A stretch of DNA of 64,000 nt from Vibrio hippocampi (GCF_921292975.1 NZ_CAKLCM010000002.1:2108001-2172000); one strand, 5' to 3'; numbered from the stretch's first letter, positions 52,292 to 62,878 are shown. Program-made: numbers and translations. The notes: generated by a model from the letters alone, not told the origin.

Positions 52292-53815
52292 TTAATCTTG
52301 GTTCCAATAGGATTGAACTTCAATACTGATCTGTCGTGTCTGTTCCATGGCATGTAATATCGAATTTTCTTGGCGAGTCAACCATCTAACCAGTTGATCT
52401 TGCTGCTCACCTTCGAGCTTAGGTACCAATGATTCCAATTGCTCTAACATCAACAAATCATCAATACCTTGCAACAAATCTGTCCAAGGGAGCCTAAAAC
52501 TGTTTCGCTCATCGGCACTATACAGACTTGCAAAACTCACTCCGGTATACAGATTACGCGTCAGTCGATATTGTTGATCAACATACTCTTGTCGAGAGAT
52601 CTCTTTTTCTGGCGGAAACGCCGCTAAGAGCTCAAGCCAAGTTCGCTCAAGTTGCTTAGCCGAAAAAGGCTTGATCGGGCGTGACATTCTCTGCTGTGCT
52701 TTTTCATCAAGGAAAGGCTGCCAGCCTCGGGATAGGATCCAGCGACTCAGATCCAAAAGTAACCCAGTGTAGCGAGATGAAAGGATAAGTTTTAGCATAT
52801 CTTCTCTAGATGGAAGATCTTGCGTGATCTCGGTAAGTTCGGATACCAAGAACTTGCGTGCGTCGAGTTTACGCAGCACATGCCCCTTATCTTCTAACAG
52901 ACCTTTCAGATAGTCATAACTCTTTAGCCAGTCCAATTCTTCTTCTAGCCACTTAAGCTCTTGGCGCAAGATAGCACTCGCTCGACGAGGAACGATGCCA
53001 CCATAGACGGTCAACGTTTGACGAATAAAACTGATAGCGTGGCTTATCTCATGCAGCGCAAGCAGTGACGAGTCACTCTCGATATAGATCTGCTCATGAT
53101 AATGCCAATGCTCTAACGCATGCTCTAGAGAGTTGATCAAACAAGCCTCTACGCTATCATCCGCGTGGGTATCTACCAATGACAACGGCTTGATTGGGCT
53201 ACCGGTATAACCTCCGGCTAACCGATAACCTCGCGCGGCCTTGCTAAGATTACCCAGGCGAATGCCACCATACTCACTTAAGGTACGAGCTAACGTAAAC
53301 AAGGCATCGGTTTGCCCAGATTTTAACTCTAACTCGACTTCGCAGATAGGATCAGAAAGATCCCCAGAAGAGACCGAACCTTGATCAAAAGCGACCTCGA
53401 TTTGACTGCCATCAGGCATGCCAATCAACCACTGCTCACGGGTGAAATCGGTAGAAAAAAGCGGGATAAGCTGCTGCTGCAAAATCTCTATAGAACGCCC
53501 TTCAGGATAAATTTCTGCCGGGTGGAGAGTAAGAAGTGGCTCGTTGCATGAATGTTCGGCATTAAATTCTGGACGCTGATGCAATCCAGCGACGACCCGA
53601 CCTGCCGTTTTTATGGTCTGTACAAACACATCATCAAAACGGCGAATACGCAGACCAATGTCGTGTTGCCTAAGCCAATTGTCTGGGGTATCGAAGTAAG
53701 TGTTTCCTAACTCACGACAACTGTGCTGAAGGACTTTCGTCTCTAAGATTTTTTGTCGCAAAATCTCTGAAAATTCAGGAGAAACAAAAAACTTCAGTTC
53801 TATCTCGGTTTCCAT
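52292..53815 (-). CDS. ygiF: Inorganic triphosphatase, CYTH plus CHAD domains (YgiF type)
   Basis: Hydrolyses tripolyphosphate; CHAD domains bind polyphosphate. The 507 aa start METEIELKF, giving the CYTH signature Glu4-x-Glu6-x-Lys8; further CYTH residues are YFDTPDNWLRQHDIGLRIR and VELELKSGQ with KAARGYRL, up to about 205. The CHAD helical domain follows (about 225-500). It is about 75 residues longer than E. coli YgiF (433). The ATG at 53815 has AAAGG upstream; a GTG at 53836 would add seven residues. It is divergent from the phosphate genes at 54031. Confidence 0.92.
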   Translation of the reverse strand: METEIELKFFVSPEFSEILRQKILETKVLQHSCRELGNTYFDTPDNWLRQHDIGLRIRRFDDVFVQTIKTAGRVVAGLHQRPEFNAEHSCNEPLLTLHPAEIYPEGRSIEILQQQLIPLFSTDFTREQWLIGMPDGSQIEVAFDQGSVSSGDLSDPICEVELELKSGQTDALFTLARTLSEYGGIRLGNLSKAARGYRLAGGYTGSPIKPLSLVDTHADDSVEACLINSLEHALEHWHYHEQIYIESDSSLLALHEISHAISFIRQTLTVYGGIVPRRASAILRQELKWLEEELDWLKSYDYLKGLLEDKGHVLRKLDARKFLVSELTEITQDLPSREDMLKLILSSRYTGLLLDLSRWILSRGWQPFLDEKAQQRMSRPIKPFSAKQLERTWLELLAAFPPEKEISRQEYVDQQYRLTRNLYTGVSFASLYSADERNSFRLPWTDLLQGIDDLLMLEQLESLVPKLEGEQQDQLVRWLTRQENSILHAMEQTRQISIEVQSYWNQD

Positions 53816-53964
53816 AGTTTTACCTTTAAAGGACACTTCTCACAGGATATGAGCAATTGTTTAATCCGGCAAGTCACAAATATCACCGAAATCATGATCT
53901 AAAACAGTTTAAATCAGTGTTTGATTCGGTTAACATGCGCGTCTTTATAGCCATCGCTCAACAT

Positions 53965-54001
53965 TTCACCATGACCTATGCTTATAGGGTGAATGTTAAT
54001 T
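53965..54001 (+). other. Composite hairpin upstream of the phosphate permease operon
   Basis: CCTATGCTTATAGG is a 5-bp stem with a GCTT loop; outside it ACATTTCACC and GTGAATGT pair with an asymmetric bulge. It ends about 25 bp before the start of the DUF47 gene and would lie in its mRNA leader if transcription starts further upstream. No Pho box was recognised. Confidence 0.4.
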
Positions 54002-54030
54002 ATTAGGTTATAGCTTTAGGTTGAATGACC

Positions 54031-54711
54031 ATGCCAGTAAATACAATTATGGGGTTGTTTGCAAAGTCCCCAATCAAACCTTTGCAAAGACACGTTGTGT
54101 GCGTAACAGAGTGTTGCTCACACTTGGTGAACTTTTTTGAAACCAGTTTCCAAGGTGATTGGGAGAAGGCGGACGAAATTCGTGCGCAGATCTCTCACCT
54201 AGAGAAAGAAGCGGACGTTTTAAAGCGTGAAATTCGCCTTAAACTTCCGCGTGGGCTGTTTTTGCCTGTTGACCGTAGCGACATGTTGGAGCTACTGACG
54301 CAGCAAGATAAGCTTGCAAACCTTGCCAAAGATATCGCTGGCCGTGTTTACGGACGCCAGCTGATTATCCCACAACCAATGCAAACTAACTTTATTGCCT
54401 ATGTTAGTCGCTGTCTTGATGCTGCAAATCAAGCTCAAAAAGTCATTAATGAGCTAGATGAGTTGCTTGAAACAGGCTTCAAAGGTCGTGAAGTGACGTT
54501 GGTTGCTGAGATGATTCATCAACTAGATACCATTGAAGATGACACCGATGCGATGCAGATCCAACTTCGTCAGCAACTGCTGAAAATCGAAGCGGATTAC
54601 AATCCTATCGATATCATGTTCTTGTATAAAATTCTTGAATGGATTGGTGGCATTGCCGATCAAGCTCAGCGTGTTGGTGCGCGACTTGAATTAATGCTGT
54701 CTCGTTCATAA
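54031..54711 (+). CDS. PhoU-like DUF47 (TIGR00153) phosphate transport accessory protein
   Basis: A 226-aa all-helical cytoplasmic protein, related to PhoU and usually paired with Pit permeases, which it is thought to regulate. It starts MPVNTIMGLFAKSPIKPLQRH; an ATG two codons earlier (54025) is equally possible. Helices with many Glu/Asp (EKADEIRAQISHLEKEAD, HQLDTIEDDTDAMQ) could bind metal, as in PhoU. The permease gene follows after 129 bp. Confidence 0.9.
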   Translation: MPVNTIMGLFAKSPIKPLQRHVVCVTECCSHLVNFFETSFQGDWEKADEIRAQISHLEKEADVLKREIRLKLPRGLFLPVDRSDMLELLTQQDKLANLAKDIAGRVYGRQLIIPQPMQTNFIAYVSRCLDAANQAQKVINELDELLETGFKGREVTLVAEMIHQLDTIEDDTDAMQIQLRQQLLKIEADYNPIDIMFLYKILEWIGGIADQAQRVGARLELMLSRS

Positions 54712-54840
54712 ATCACTACATTCACAATGTAACAAAGAGTAAAAACTTACAAAGAGGGATTACCGACTACAGTTGTAGACGGCGATCGTCTTCGCGTAGG
54801 GTGTTGCTCCGCTTGTTCAGAAAAACAACTAGGTATTACA

Positions 54841-56103
54841 ATGGATATTCTTGCACAATACGGCACTATCCTAATTATCACGGCAGCAGTATTCGGTTTC
54901 CTTATGGCTATCGGTATTGGTGCGAATGATGTTGCCAATGCAATGGGTACTTCTGTTGGCTCTAAAGCTCTAACAGTAAAACAAGCCATCATTATCGCGA
55001 TGATCTTCGAGTTCGCGGGGGCTTACTTAGCCGGTGGTGAAGTCACAGACACGATCCGTAAAGGGGTGATTGAGACTTCTCTATTTGCACATCAACCTGA
55101 TGTTCTTGTGTTCGGTATGATGTCATCTCTGCTTGCGGCAGGGACGTGGCTACTGTTAGCGTCTTTTATGGGCTGGCCTGTTTCTACCACCCACTCAATC
55201 ATCGGTGCCATCATTGGCTTCGCCTGTGTCTCTGTCGGCACAGAAGCGGTTGACTGGGGTTCAGTAAAAGGCATTGTTGGTAGTTGGGTCATCACACCCG
55301 TTATCTCCGGTCTATTCGCCTACGTGATCTTTATCAGTGCACAACGCCTGATCTTCGATACCGAAAAGCCATTATTTAACGCCAAACGTTTTGTGCCTGT
55401 GTACATGTTCCTTACTACGATGGTTATCGCACTCGTTACCATTAAGAAAGGTCTTAAACACGTTGGTTTACACCTAAGCAACGTTGAGGCGTGGGTATGG
55501 TCTGCGGGTGTATCAGCGCTTGTTATGGTGGGTGGTTATCTCTATATCCAGCGTAAATTTGCTAACCGTAAAGAAGAGCATGGCTTTAACGGTGTTGAAG
55601 GTATCTTTAGCGTACTGATGGTTATTACGGCTTGCGCCATGGCATTTGCTCACGGTTCTAACGATGTAGCCAACGCGATTGGTCCTCTGTCTGCCGTGGT
55701 TAGCACGATTGAACACGCTGGTGAGATCTCGTCTAAAGCTTCTATCGCTTGGTGGATTCTACCTCTTGGCGGTTTTGGTATCGTTGTTGGTCTGGCGACC
55801 ATGGGTCATAAAGTAATGGCGACTGTTGGCACTGGTATTACCGAGCTAACTCCTAGCCGTGGCTTCGCTGCACAGCTTGCGACCGCATGTACAGTGGTAC
55901 TAGCTTCAGGTACTGGCTTACCTATTTCGACTACTCAAACCCTTGTTGGTGCGGTATTAGGTGTTGGTTTTGCTCGTGGTATTGCCGCTCTGAACTTAAG
56001 TGTCGTGCGTAACATTGTGGCATCTTGGGTCGTTACACTGCCTGCCGGTGCTCTACTGGCTGTGGTGTTCTACTACGCAATGCAAGCTGTCTTTGGCGGC
56101 TAA
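54841..56103 (+). CDS. Pit-family low-affinity inorganic phosphate permease
   Basis: An inner-membrane phosphate:cation symporter, 420 aa with about ten hydrophobic helices. The duplicated family signatures are GIGANDVANAMGTSVGS (about 26-42) and HGSNDVANAIGPL, with the paired WPVSTTHSIIGAIIG and LPISTTQTLVGAVLG motifs. It is shorter than E. coli PitA (499), lacking most of the central loop, and is closer to the Pit type found with DUF47 proteins. A TAGG ribosome site and a terminator at 56157 define a two-gene operon. Confidence 0.94.
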   Translation: MDILAQYGTILIITAAVFGFLMAIGIGANDVANAMGTSVGSKALTVKQAIIIAMIFEFAGAYLAGGEVTDTIRKGVIETSLFAHQPDVLVFGMMSSLLAAGTWLLLASFMGWPVSTTHSIIGAIIGFACVSVGTEAVDWGSVKGIVGSWVITPVISGLFAYVIFISAQRLIFDTEKPLFNAKRFVPVYMFLTTMVIALVTIKKGLKHVGLHLSNVEAWVWSAGVSALVMVGGYLYIQRKFANRKEEHGFNGVEGIFSVLMVITACAMAFAHGSNDVANAIGPLSAVVSTIEHAGEISSKASIAWWILPLGGFGIVVGLATMGHKVMATVGTGITELTPSRGFAAQLATACTVVLASGTGLPISTTQTLVGAVLGVGFARGIAALNLSVVRNIVASWVVTLPAGALLAVVFYYAMQAVFGG

Positions 56104-56156
56104 ACTAACTAAAGTCAATATATTGTGAACACGACGTCATAATTAACGCAAATCGA

Positions 56157-56188
56157 AAAGAAGGGGGGCATTGCCTCCCTTCTTTGTT
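56157..56188 (+). terminator. Intrinsic terminator after the Pit permease
   Basis: AAAGAAGGGGGGC, loop ATT, GCCTCCCTTCTTT (13-bp stem with one G-T pair), then TGTTG. The T-run is part of the stem. Confidence 0.8.
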
Positions 56189-56252
56189 GCACCCGACGAA
56201 GAAACTTCATATTATTTGCTTTTCCCACTAATTCGAACTTAAGAGACATACC

Positions 56253-56864
56253 GTGAAAAAACTGCTCTGCATGATCTTAGTCTCCCTTGTTGCAACGCCA
56301 ATGGCATTTGCACAGGAATACTATATCGCTGACAAGCTTTACACCTATATTCATTCTGGCCCAAGCAATCAATTCCGCATTATTGGCAGCATCAATGCAG
56401 GCGATAAAGTTCAGCTTATTGCATCCAACAAAGAGAATGGCTTTTCACAAATTGAAGATGCTCGTGGTCGTAAAGGTTGGGTAGAATCCAAATTTGTAAC
56501 CCGCCAAGAAAGCATGGCGGTTCGATTACCTAAGCTTGAGAAAGAGCTTTCTGAGGTTAAGTCTCTGCTAGCCAATGCTCAACAGAGCGCTGATAGCGAG
56601 AAAAGCGGCTTATTGACTTCCCTTGATGCTAGAAATTCACAAATTGCTGAACTCGAGCAAAACTATTCGGATATCAGCAATCAGCTCAATAGTTCACAAA
56701 GCGAAGTTCGCGAACTAAGAGCGAAGTTGGACACTCAAAAAGAAGACCTTCTATTACGCTACTTTATGTATGGCGGTGGTGTTGCTGGAGCGGGGCTAAT
56801 TTTTGGTCTACTGCTTCCGCACTTAATTCCACGCCGCAAAAAGAGTCCTAGTGGCTGGAATTAA
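56253..56864 (+). CDS. SH3-domain membrane protein (TIGR04211 / YgiM type)
   Basis: A 203-aa protein of unknown role. A signal peptide ends near AFAQEYY; a bacterial SH3 domain (about 24-88, YTYIHSGPSNQFRIIGS, GRKGWVESKFV) is followed by a coiled coil (about 95-165) and a single C-terminal membrane helix (about 170-190, GGGVAGAGLIFGLLLPHLI) with a basic tail RRKK. The start is GTG with AAGAGA upstream. In E. coli YgiM is encoded next to YgiF and the same functions cluster here, which supports the call. Confidence 0.88.
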   Translation: MKKLLCMILVSLVATPMAFAQEYYIADKLYTYIHSGPSNQFRIIGSINAGDKVQLIASNKENGFSQIEDARGRKGWVESKFVTRQESMAVRLPKLEKELSEVKSLLANAQQSADSEKSGLLTSLDARNSQIAELEQNYSDISNQLNSSQSEVRELRAKLDTQKEDLLLRYFMYGGGVAGAGLIFGLLLPHLIPRRKKSPSGWN

Positions 56865-56960
56865 CACAAAACGAGTTAATTCCAAACAAGCAGTTATGTC
56901 GCGAAACTAAATTATGTCGAGAAACAATGTGTCGCGATATAATGAATGTTATCGCTAATA

Positions 56961-56988
56961 AAAAAAACCGCCAAGGCGGTTTTTTTAT
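56961..56988. terminator. Bidirectional intrinsic terminator, SH3 gene / rpoS
   Basis: AAAAAAACCGCC and GGCGGTTTTTTT flank a 2-base centre (effective 4-base loop). It is placed between the convergent SH3 gene and rpoS. Confidence 0.9.
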
Positions 56989-57022
56989 TTAATGGTATTT
57001 AAATACCAACAATGACGAATAA

Positions 57023-57964
57023 TTAATCATCATTAAAATTAAATAGAGACTCCATATTTAAGCCCTGCTTAACCAAGATATCTCTTAAGCGGCGCAAACC
57101 TTCCACTTGAATTTGTCGAACGCGTTCACGAGTCAGACTGATCTCTCTCCCCACTTCTTCTAGCGTTGATGGTTCATAGCCTAGCAATCCAAAGCGGCGT
57201 GCAAGTACCTCTTTCTGTTTTGGATTCAGCTCATCAAGCCAATGAATCAATGAACTCTTAATGTCATCGTCTTGGGTTGATACTTCAGGATCGGAGTGGG
57301 TCGAATCTGGAATAATATCCAACAACGCTTTCTCACCATCCCCGCCAATTGGCGTGTCCACTGAACTAATGCGCTCATTAAGACGAAGCATCTTGGATAC
57401 ATCCCCAACTGGCTTATCAAGTTGCTGCGCAATCTCTTCAGCGGTCGGTTCGTGATCCAACTTTTGAGATAACTCTCTCGCGGTTCTAAGGTAGATATTC
57501 AGCTCTTTCACGACATGAATGGGCAAACGAATGGTACGCGTTTGATTCATCAAAGCTCGTTCGATGGTTTGGCGGATCCACCAAGTCGCATAAGTTGAAA
57601 ACCTAAAGCCACGCTCTGGATCGAATTTTTCTACTGCGCGGATCAAACCAAGGTTACCCTCTTCGATCAGATCCAGTAGTGCTAATCCACGGTTGCTATA
57701 ACGTCTTGAGATCTTCACCACCAATCGAAGGTTACTTTCTATCATTCTCTTACGAGCGGCCTCGTCCCCTTTCAGGGCGCGTCGAGCGTAGAGAACTTCT
57801 TCTTCGGCGGTGAGTAGTGGCGAGAAACCGATCTCACCGAGATAAAGTTGTGTTGCATCTAAGCTTTTCGCCGATGCATCGTACAGTTCCTTGTCTTCGG
57901 TTTCGGTAATCGTTTCATTGTTGGAAAAATTTTCATCTTTGGATACTGCATTACTGATACTCAT
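57023..57964 (-). CDS. rpoS: RpoS, stationary-phase / general stress sigma factor
   Basis: RpoS directs RNA polymerase to stress and stationary-phase promoters; in Vibrio it also affects virulence and motility. The 313 aa show region 1.2 ([17 protein letters not shown]), region 2 ([35 protein letters not shown]), region 3 and region 4 with the helix-turn-helix ([21 protein letters not shown]). GGGGGAGG lies 4-5 bases before the ATG at 57964; the frame continues to 58006 but lacks conservation. It lies directly after nlpD, within which the main rpoS promoter sits in E. coli. Confidence 0.97.
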   Translation of the reverse strand: MSISNAVSKDENFSNNETITETEDKELYDASAKSLDATQLYLGEIGFSPLLTAEEEVLYARRALKGDEAARKRMIESNLRLVVKISRRYSNRGLALLDLIEEGNLGLIRAVEKFDPERGFRFSTYATWWIRQTIERALMNQTRTIRLPIHVVKELNIYLRTARELSQKLDHEPTAEEIAQQLDKPVGDVSKMLRLNERISSVDTPIGGDGEKALLDIIPDSTHSDPEVSTQDDDIKSSLIHWLDELNPKQKEVLARRFGLLGYEPSTLEEVGREISLTRERVRQIQVEGLRRLRDILVKQGLNMESLFNFNDD

Positions 57965-58055
57965 AGCGCCTCCCCCTGGCGAGCTAGTATGACGATTAAA
58001 CGTCACTTGACGTCATGACTAGCTTCTTCTCATTATGTATTCAATGTGCAAGCAA

Positions 58056-58982
58056 TTAAGGTAAGTACCGTTTAGGATTTACGGACTTCCCTTTGTAACG
58101 GATCTCAAAGTGCAATCTAACACTGCTTGTCCCCGAACTTCCCATCGTTGCGATTTTCTGCCCGGCTTTGACACTCTGTCCTTCCGTTACTAATAACCGA
58201 TCGTTATGGGCGTAAGCACTTAAGTAACTGTCGTTGTGTTTTACGATGACTAAGTTGCCATAGCCCCGCAGTGCGTTACCCGAATAAACCACGGTTCCCC
58301 CTGCAGTGGCGATAATTGCTTGTCCACGTTGACCAGCAATATCTATCCCCTTGTTTCCTTGGTTACCTGCAGAGAAATTCTTTATGACACGCCCTTTTGT
58401 CGGCCAAATCCACTTCGATACCTTTGTATTAGCGGTGGGTTTGGGTGTGACAGGCGCCTTATAATTAACATTTTGTTTACCTTTAGCCTCACCATACTCC
58501 TTTGTTTTGGAATTGGCAACTCCCTTTGTGGTTGATTTTTCAACAGGCTTTTTCGCGGTTGTTACGGCTTTAGGTTGGCTTGACGTTTTTGGTTTTGTGC
58601 TGGCATTGGAAGCCTGAGCACTCGCTGTGGCAGTGGCTGCAGCCGCAGTAGATACTGACGCCTTGGCTGCGGGAGCGACGGTTGGCGCTTTATAAACGGG
58701 ACGCCAAAGGTTAAGGCGTTGACCAGGATGAATCGTGTATGGAGGAGACAGTTTATTCAAACTAATCAATTCTTTAACATCTTTATTAGTGACGTAAGAA
58801 ATAAAATAGAGGGTATCGCCTTTTTCTACGACATAGTAATTCCCTCGATAGCTACCGCGAGATATATTGTCGTATTTCCCTCCACCGACATCGGAGACAG
58901 GCGCAGACACATGCTCAGCACAACCAAGTAGTGCTAGAGGCAACAATGTGATTCCTACGACTCTTCTCCAAACCTTATTCAT
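58056..58982 (-). CDS. nlpD: NlpD, LysM / LytM lipoprotein activator of amidase
   Basis: NlpD activates AmiC to split the septum. The lipobox LLGC gives acylated Cys21. A LysM domain (about 50-93, YYVVEKGDTLYFISYVTNKD) is followed by an Ala/Thr/Lys-rich linker (about 100-185) and a C-terminal M23 fold. The zinc ligands are missing: the usual His-x3-Asp reads NKGID and His-x-His reads HFE, so it is a degenerate LytM factor without hydrolase activity, as in E. coli. 308 aa (E. coli 379), a shorter linker. Confidence 0.96.
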   Translation of the reverse strand: MNKVWRRVVGITLLPLALLGCAEHVSAPVSDVGGGKYDNISRGSYRGNYYVVEKGDTLYFISYVTNKDVKELISLNKLSPPYTIHPGQRLNLWRPVYKAPTVAPAAKASVSTAAAATATASAQASNASTKPKTSSQPKAVTTAKKPVEKSTTKGVANSKTKEYGEAKGKQNVNYKAPVTPKPTANTKVSKWIWPTKGRVIKNFSAGNQGNKGIDIAGQRGQAIIATAGGTVVYSGNALRGYGNLVIVKHNDSYLSAYAHNDRLLVTEGQSVKAGQKIATMGSSGTSSVRLHFEIRYKGKSVNPKRYLP

Positions 58983-59606
58983 TTACGCCAACTCACCTGC
59001 AATCAAAGGGACAAAATTCACTAATTCAACCACTTGAGTAGTAAAGCTATCACCTTTTCGGGTAATTTTTAACAACTGCTGTTCATTATCACCCACCGGG
59101 ATCACCAAGCGACCGTTGTCTGATAATTGCATCAATAATTGCTCCGGTACCGACGCAGCTGCAGCGGTAACGATAATGGCATCAAAGGGCGCTTTAGAGC
59201 TCCAGCCTTGCCAACCATCACCATGTTTAGTGGAAACATTATAGATGTCAATACGCTTAAGACGACGTTTTGCTTCCCACTGTAGAGCTTTAATTCTCTC
59301 CACTGAGTAAACATGGTCAACGAGCTGTGCCAGTACCGCGGTTTGATAACCTGAACCCGTTCCAATTTCTAGCACTTTTGTTTGTGGATTTAACTCTAAT
59401 AGTTGAGTCATTTTTGCCACAATATAGGGCTGAGAAATCGTCTGGCCGCTGCCTATCGGCAGTGCATTGTTATCATAAGCTTGATGAGCCATTGCTTGAG
59501 AGACAAACAGCTCTCTTGGCACATTGGCGATAGCCGTTAGAACATTCTCATCCTTGACGCCATACTGACGAATAAATTCAACTAATCTCGCCGCTTGCGG
59601 ATTCAT
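58983..59606 (-). CDS. pcm: Pcm, protein-L-isoaspartate O-methyltransferase
   Basis: Pcm repairs isoaspartyl residues in aged proteins using SAM. The 207 aa (E. coli 208) show PRELFV, the [18 protein letters not shown] block, the SAM loop [16 protein letters not shown], and VYSVERI. Its stop directly abuts the nlpD start, and its ATG overlaps the surE end by four bases. Confidence 0.97.
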   Translation of the reverse strand: MNPQAARLVEFIRQYGVKDENVLTAIANVPRELFVSQAMAHQAYDNNALPIGSGQTISQPYIVAKMTQLLELNPQTKVLEIGTGSGYQTAVLAQLVDHVYSVERIKALQWEAKRRLKRIDIYNVSTKHGDGWQGWSSKAPFDAIIVTAAAASVPEQLLMQLSDNGRLVIPVGDNEQQLLKITRKGDSFTTQVVELVNFVPLIAGELA

Positions 59607-60376
59607 TTTTCACTCCCGCTTATCCATCGCTCCATGGCACCAATAGACTCATGGGCTGTCAGATCAACCTGTAAAGGTGTAATGGAAATATTGCCTTGTT
59701 CAATCGCGTAAAAATCCGTTCCTGCACCAGCATCTTGCTCTTTACCCGGAGGCCCTAGCCAATAGATTTCATGTCCACGCGGATCGAGTTGCTTGATCAT
59801 ATTCTCCGCGTGATGTCTTGCACCTAAGCGAGTCACTTCGATGTCATCTAAGCTGAGTTCGGTTTTATCGGGAATATTAATATTTAACAGGCGATTGGTT
59901 GGAATACGGTGGCTCAAATGTCGCTCAACTAACTGACGCGCAATCATCGCCGCGGTATCAAAGTTCTGATTGCCAACTAAGCTAAATGCGATCGACTGAA
60001 CCCCGAGAAAGTGCCCTTCCATTGCCGCTGCCACCGTGCCGGAATACAGCACATCATCACCCAAGTTCGCACCATGATTAATACCCGATACGACGATATC
60101 GGGTAGATCATCTTTCATTAATTCATTCAGTGCGAAATGGACACAATCTGTCGGTGTGCCCTGAACGGAATAGACGTTAGGCTCTATCTCAGAGACTCGC
60201 AGTGCTTGCTCCAATGTCAGTGAGTTGGATGCCCCAGAGCGATTACGATCAGGAGCCACAATCGTGACCTGAGCAATGTCACTCAATGCTTTGCCCAATG
60301 CACGAATACCTTGTGCGTGTACGCCATCATCATTACTGATAAGAATCTTAAGCGTTTTTTGCTTATCCATAGCCAT
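59603..60376 (-). CDS. surE: SurE, survival 5'/3'-nucleotidase
   Basis: SurE is a metal-dependent nucleoside monophosphatase linked to stationary-phase survival. The 257 aa (E. coli 253) carry [14 protein letters not shown] with the metal-binding Asp pair (16-17), [40 protein letters not shown] and the C-terminal [15 protein letters not shown]. The ATG overlaps the truD stop (TAATG); a second ATG two codons on is possible. Confidence 0.97.
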   Translation of the reverse strand: MAMDKQKTLKILISNDDGVHAQGIRALGKALSDIAQVTIVAPDRNRSGASNSLTLEQALRVSEIEPNVYSVQGTPTDCVHFALNELMKDDLPDIVVSGINHGANLGDDVLYSGTVAAAMEGHFLGVQSIAFSLVGNQNFDTAAMIARQLVERHLSHRIPTNRLLNINIPDKTELSLDDIEVTRLGARHHAENMIKQLDPRGHEIYWLGPPGKEQDAGAGTDFYAIEQGNISITPLQVDLTAHESIGAMERWISGSEK

Positions 60377-61401
60377 TAAAATTGTCTTTCTACCTGTTGC
60401 AGTTGCGCTAATTCTCGTAGAACTGAAGTGGCAAAGCTACCAGAATCTAAGAAGAATTTGAGAACAACACTATTTTCCTCAGCTTGATAGCTAAACTGCT
60501 GTGGTAACAGCACAATGTTTCTACGATCGTGTCTCATTCGATTACCACGAATCAGTTTCATTAGATCCGGTTCTTGATCGACAATCGACTGCTCTAATTC
60601 TAAAGCTTGCTCTTGAGTGGGCAGCGCATTGTCACCCGCCATCGCCGCGGTGATATTCCAGTCCTCTCGACTCGCTAAATCCACCTCACTAGCCAGTACA
60701 AATTGCCCATCAAATTCAATCATATCACCCGCTATCGTTTGGTCAAAACAACCTTGATTCAATCGCTTGGACACAATGTGATTGAAAATCCATGAGCGGG
60801 CAGCGGAGAGGTACAAACTACGTTTGTTTTGATTTCGCGTACGGACATTGTCTCGTCCCCAGCGTCTCGCTTCGGTGACATTATTGCCTTCATGACCAAA
60901 ACGCTGCTCACCAAAGTAGTTTGGCACCCCAGCACGGGTCACTAACGCTAAGCGCGCGACCAACGCATCCATGTCTGACACTGACGTAAGGCGAATTTCA
61001 AATTCATTACCTATCAAGTCACCTGGGCGCAATTTCTTATTGTGCCAATCTGTCGCAAGTACTTCGATACTTGGATATTGTTGCTGAAAAGCGCCAAAAT
61101 CTGGGAGTTGCTTCTTAGGAAGGTGGACACTCAACCACTGCTCGGTAATCGCATGGCGATCTTTCAAGCCTGCCCAACCAATATCTTTGGATTTAACACC
61201 GCACACTTTTGCCAACTCATTGGCAACAAAGCTGGTGTTCTCGCCATTTTTACGGATGCGAACCATAAGGTGTTCGCCTTCTCCGCTAAAAGGAAAACCG
61301 AGGACTTCTTTCACAATGAAGTCTTGATTCTGTGCTTTGTAATTGGCGGTAAGTTGAGGCTTACCATTGAGGTAAGCGAGATTTTCTAGGATATCTGTCA
61401 T
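60376..61401 (-). CDS. truD: TruD, tRNA pseudouridine 13 synthase
   Basis: TruD isomerises U13 in tRNA(Glu). The 341 aa (E. coli 349) contain the catalytic Asp81 in [14 protein letters not shown], and family motifs [12 protein letters not shown] and [16 protein letters not shown]. It lies between ispF and surE as in E. coli, with a 12-bp gap to ispF and an overlap with surE. Confidence 0.97.
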   Translation of the reverse strand: MTDILENLAYLNGKPQLTANYKAQNQDFIVKEVLGFPFSGEGEHLMVRIRKNGENTSFVANELAKVCGVKSKDIGWAGLKDRHAITEQWLSVHLPKKQLPDFGAFQQQYPSIEVLATDWHNKKLRPGDLIGNEFEIRLTSVSDMDALVARLALVTRAGVPNYFGEQRFGHEGNNVTEARRWGRDNVRTRNQNKRSLYLSAARSWIFNHIVSKRLNQGCFDQTIAGDMIEFDGQFVLASEVDLASREDWNITAAMAGDNALPTQEQALELEQSIVDQEPDLMKLIRGNRMRHDRRNIVLLPQQFSYQAEENSVVLKFFLDSGSFATSVLRELAQLQQVERQF

Positions 61402-61413
61402 TTATAGGGCTCG

Positions 61414-61893
61414 TTAACGGGAGACTTTTTCAATAAGCACGACGGCTTCAGTCGCAATGCCTTCTTTGCGTCCAGTAAAACCAAGGCGCTCTGAGGTTGT
61501 CGCTTTCACATTGATATCATCGCGATCAGTATTTAGGACTTGAGCAATGCATTGGCACATGGCTTCGATATGAGACGCCATTTTAGGGGCTTGCGCAATA
61601 ATGGTGATATCGGCATTCACCAGTTGATAGCCTTTGTCCTGTACTTTTTGATACACATCTTTCAATAATTCACGACTGTCCGCTCCTTTCCAAGCGTCAT
61701 CGGTATCAGGAAAATGGCGACCAATATCGCCCAGTGCAACGGCACCGAGGAGTGCATCGCAAAGCGCGTGCAGTGCAACATCACCATCTGAATGTGCGAC
61801 CAAACCTTGGCTATAAGGGACTTCAACCCCGCCAATGATCACTGGACCGTCACCGCCAAACTTATGAACATCAAAGCCGTGGCCTATTCTCAT
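61414..61893 (-). CDS. ispF: IspF, MEcPP synthase of the MEP isoprenoid pathway
   Basis: IspF cyclises CDP-methylerythritol 2-phosphate to methylerythritol cyclodiphosphate. The ATG at 61893 gives 159 aa ([13 protein letters not shown]), equal to E. coli. Zinc ligands Asp8, His10 and His42 ([10 protein letters not shown]) are in place, and the C-terminal [17 protein letters not shown] motif is complete. The start overlaps ispD by four bases. The frame is open up to 62007 inside ispD. Confidence 0.97.
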   Translation of the reverse strand: MRIGHGFDVHKFGGDGPVIIGGVEVPYSQGLVAHSDGDVALHALCDALLGAVALGDIGRHFPDTDDAWKGADSRELLKDVYQKVQDKGYQLVNADITIIAQAPKMASHIEAMCQCIAQVLNTDRDDINVKATTSERLGFTGRKEGIATEAVVLIEKVSR

Positions 61894-62600
61894 TGATTTT
61901 TTTCCTCTTGAATCAGGTAAAACTCGGCTAGCGATAGATCTTCTGGTCGAGTTACTTTTATATTGTCGCTTCGCCCTTCTACCAATAGAGGAGCCAACCC
62001 CATCCACTCAATCGCAGAGGCTTCATCTGTCATCACCGCGCCCTCACTCAGCGCACTAGAAAGTGCACTTTGCAGTAATTCTGCTTTAAACATTTGGGGG
62101 GTGAGCGCATGCCAGAGTTCAGCACGCTCAACCGTGTGGTCAATACAGTGGGCATCATTGGCGCGCTTCATGGTGTCTTTGACTGGCGATGCCAGTATGC
62201 CACCGACAGGGTGAGTGCTAGCTTGATAAATCAGTTTACTGATGTCTGTCAACGTGACACACGGCCGTGCGGCATCGTGTACTAAACACCAAGCATTGGG
62301 GATACGTTGCTGGACATAATCGACGGCAGCTAAAACAGAGTCAGCGCGCTCTGAGCCACCGATAACCTTAATCACCGATTTGCCAGCATCAAAAATTTGC
62401 CGGTCATAGTATGGGTCATCTTGACTGACTGCAACGACAACACACTCCACACTTGGGTGGGAAAGTAATTTGTTGACCGTATGCTGAAGTAACGTTTTGT
62501 GGTTAATTTCTAGATACTGCTTTGGTCGCTCACTCTGCATACGTTTGCCAACGCCGGCAGCAGGCACAATAGCGATAATAGGGTGTTGTTCAGGAATCAT
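61890..62600 (-). CDS. ispD: IspD, MEP cytidylyltransferase
   Basis: IspD makes CDP-methylerythritol from MEP and CTP. The 236 aa (E. coli 236) start with the nucleotide-binding motif [19 protein letters not shown], followed by VHDAARPCV and [10 protein letters not shown] to RPEDL. It overlaps ftsB by four bases upstream and ispF by four downstream. Together with erpA in this window, which supplies Fe-S clusters to later pathway enzymes in E. coli, it covers part of isoprenoid synthesis. Confidence 0.97.
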   Translation of the reverse strand: MIPEQHPIIAIVPAAGVGKRMQSERPKQYLEINHKTLLQHTVNKLLSHPSVECVVVAVSQDDPYYDRQIFDAGKSVIKVIGGSERADSVLAAVDYVQQRIPNAWCLVHDAARPCVTLTDISKLIYQASTHPVGGILASPVKDTMKRANDAHCIDHTVERAELWHALTPQMFKAELLQSALSSALSEGAVMTDEASAIEWMGLAPLLVEGRSDNIKVTRPEDLSLAEFYLIQEEKNQ

Positions 62601-62878
62601 TGGTTTTCCTCCCCAATGATACGATAGAAGGTTTCACCATCTTGCACTAAGCCAAGTTCATGCCTTGCTCTCTCTTCGATGGCATCGAGTCCCTGTCTTA
62701 AATCATCAATCTCCGCAAACATATTGTTGTTGCGAGTCTGTAGGTTAGTGTTCACTTGATTTTGGATCTCAATTTCACTGCTCACTTGATTAAAGTCTGC
62801 AATGCCATTTTTTCCAAACCAAAGGGTATATTGCAACCAACCTAAAACAACCAACAGTAAAAACGTCAACTTGCGCAT
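62597..62878 (-). CDS. ftsB: FtsB, divisome coiled-coil protein
   Basis: FtsB is a bitopic protein in the FtsQLB complex. From the ATG at 62878 it has 93 aa (E. coli 103): a membrane helix (about 4-21, [19 protein letters not shown]), then a coiled coil (about 28-65) and the conserved [17 protein letters not shown] stretch. The open frame extends upstream to 63049 but that part is not FtsB-like. A GGAATATC site lies 11 bases upstream, rather far. Its partners ftsQ and ftsL are in the dcw cluster at the other end of this window. Confidence 0.95.
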   Translation of the reverse strand: MRKLTFLLLVVLGWLQYTLWFGKNGIADFNQVSSEIEIQNQVNTNLQTRNNNMFAEIDDLRQGLDAIEERARHELGLVQDGETFYRIIGEENQ

